Assembly: GCA_944472135.2 (NCBI GenBank)
Contig: OX235262.1
Coordinates: 171,057,509 to 171,121,508 of the forward strand
Direction: 5' to 3'
DNA length: 64,000 nucleotides
Source of the DNA: Trichobilharzia regenti
Lineage: Eukaryota; Platyhelminthes; Trematoda; Strigeidida; Schistosomatidae
A program made the translations under genes and the position numbers. This document shows positions 62,916 to 64,000 of this stretch, piece after piece. Below the pieces are notes generated by a model. That model was not told where the DNA came from and made no database searches. It saw nothing but the letters and a program-made list of their open reading frames with translations. Position 1 is the stretch's first letter, and each line of letters begins with the position of its first letter.

Positions 62916-64000
62916 CACTAGCATACCTTTCCTACTTATCTTTCGATCGATAAGTGAAGCACAAACAGAAGAAAACAATGAAAAAAAATAAAACCAAGTC
63001 AATGCAAATTACAAATTTCTTTTCTTGTTGTATATATTTGCTTGTTTGTTTGTTGTTCATTTTTTTCCATTTTTCCATGATTTCAAATGTAGGTAATATT
63101 AATAATAATAATAATAATAGTAGTAGTAGTAATAGTATTAGTACTATACAAATATCACAACTAAAAACTAACACTGTTCCTTATTGTCTTCCTGTCGTCT
63201 TTTGATGCTTCACTAACAAGTGAAAAAAACAACAAAATAAAACAAAAAAACGAACAAAAAAGAGGAGAGAAAACAAGGCAGGAAAATAATAATAATAAAA
63301 TGTTTGATTGTCCATTTGCTGGTTTTGGTGGTTTTTTAAACTTTGGTAACAGGGGAACACTGGTTATAATACGTCTCTCTCTCTCTCTTTCATCTATATA
63401 GATAGTATCGTTGTTAGTTATACTAGTAATAATAATAATAGTGATAATAATAATAATGATATTATGTAATAAGTAAATAAACATAGTTTTATAATGTTTA
63501 ATAAAAAAACATTGTACTTGTCATGTCAATATTTTGTGCAATAAATGTGAAAATGTTTAAAATCACTTGTATCCACTTATTCTTGGGTGTATATTGTATA
63601 GTGTTGGGGTTAAAACTATTCTATACGTGCATACACGTACACACACGGGCACGCACACACACACACACACACACGAAGGAAAAGACAACTGTTCATGGAA
63701 TACATGCTGAAATGATCTTTTGTTGTCTATAAAAAGTTTTTGTAGAAGATTAGAAGTAGAAATCGATGCAGGAAAGAATTCATCTTTTGAAGGAAGGATT
63801 TGAGTTCCATATATTTATATGCATATACATATTTATATAGATATCACGATACTAAAGTATACAAACCAAAAAGAGAGCATGATCGAAAAAGGATCTGTTA
63901 GGATAGGAGAAGACAGGAGAAGAAGGAATATATAAGAATGAAAACTGATCAGAAATTAAAAGCATACTGAAACTTTCATTACTGTTGTTATGAGTAGTAT
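62916..64000. other. Microsatellite-rich unassigned sequence
   Basis: AAT/AGT arrays 63097-63135, CTCT tract 63375-63389, AAT 63427-63456, CA array 63636-63673. No transposable element or exon recognised to the window end. Confidence 0.4.

Overview
This is non-coding, repeat-dense nuclear DNA from a trematode flatworm, almost certainly a schistosome (Schistosoma or a close relative). The DNA is AT-rich and carries many dinucleotide and trinucleotide arrays. It is packed with remnants of known schistosome element groups: RTE-clade (SR2-like) and CR1-like LINEs, Penelope-like elements (PLEs), a CsRn1-like Ty3/Gypsy fragment, a Merlin DNA transposon and tRNA-derived SINEs. A degraded copy at 58085-58335 matches the schistosome SINE Sm-alpha, including its hammerhead region; that is the strongest taxonomic clue. 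I found no exon, spliced gene, rRNA or ordinary tRNA gene that I can defend. All real coding signal is decayed transposon protein.

Layout. 0-12 kb: PLE reverse-transcriptase pieces, hammerhead-bearing inverted SINEs (called FB-SINE here), a PLE-1 copy with one in-frame stop in its main block (5.6-6.6 kb), a Merlin transposase remnant (7.3-8.1 kb), and PLE-1 nested in PLE-2 (9.6-11.2 kb). 12-17.9 kb: PLE-2 inside an unclassified repeat, a CR1-like LINE 3' half, and two RTE pieces in inverted orientation. 18-30 kb: FB-SINEs, an inverted PLE-4 end, PLE-1 copy C, a near-perfect 0.6 kb inverted repeat (27.4-28.0 kb) and PLE-5. 30-39.8 kb: PLE-3, a LINE split by a SINE, Gypsy gag-protease, an RTE with a 16-bp target-site duplication, and PLE-2 RT. 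41-48 kb: nested SINEs, PLE-6 and RTEs, including a 2 kb reverse-oriented endonuclease/RT block. 50-62.9 kb: RTE copies, a CR1-like LINE inserted in an FB-SINE, a PLE-1 fragment split by a SINE, and Sm-alpha. The intervals 17.9-19.8, 25.9-27.4, 44.5-45.6, 48.3-49.5, 51.9-53.0 and 62.9-64.0 kb are microsatellite-rich with no recognised element.

The recurring theme is the type I hammerhead ribozyme. I see hammerhead-like folds in FB-SINE, Sm-alpha and at least three PLE lineages (PLE-1, PLE-2, PLE-4), usually with a very short self-complementary stem III. A second theme is parasitism by SINEs: one tRNA-like head (SINE-2) occurs with an RTE-type 3' end in some copies and a CR1-type 3' end in others. 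Family labels such as PLE-1, FB-SINE, SINE-2, RU-1 are local to this annotation. All coordinates of repeat edges are approximate (about 10-30 bases) unless a target duplication is stated.
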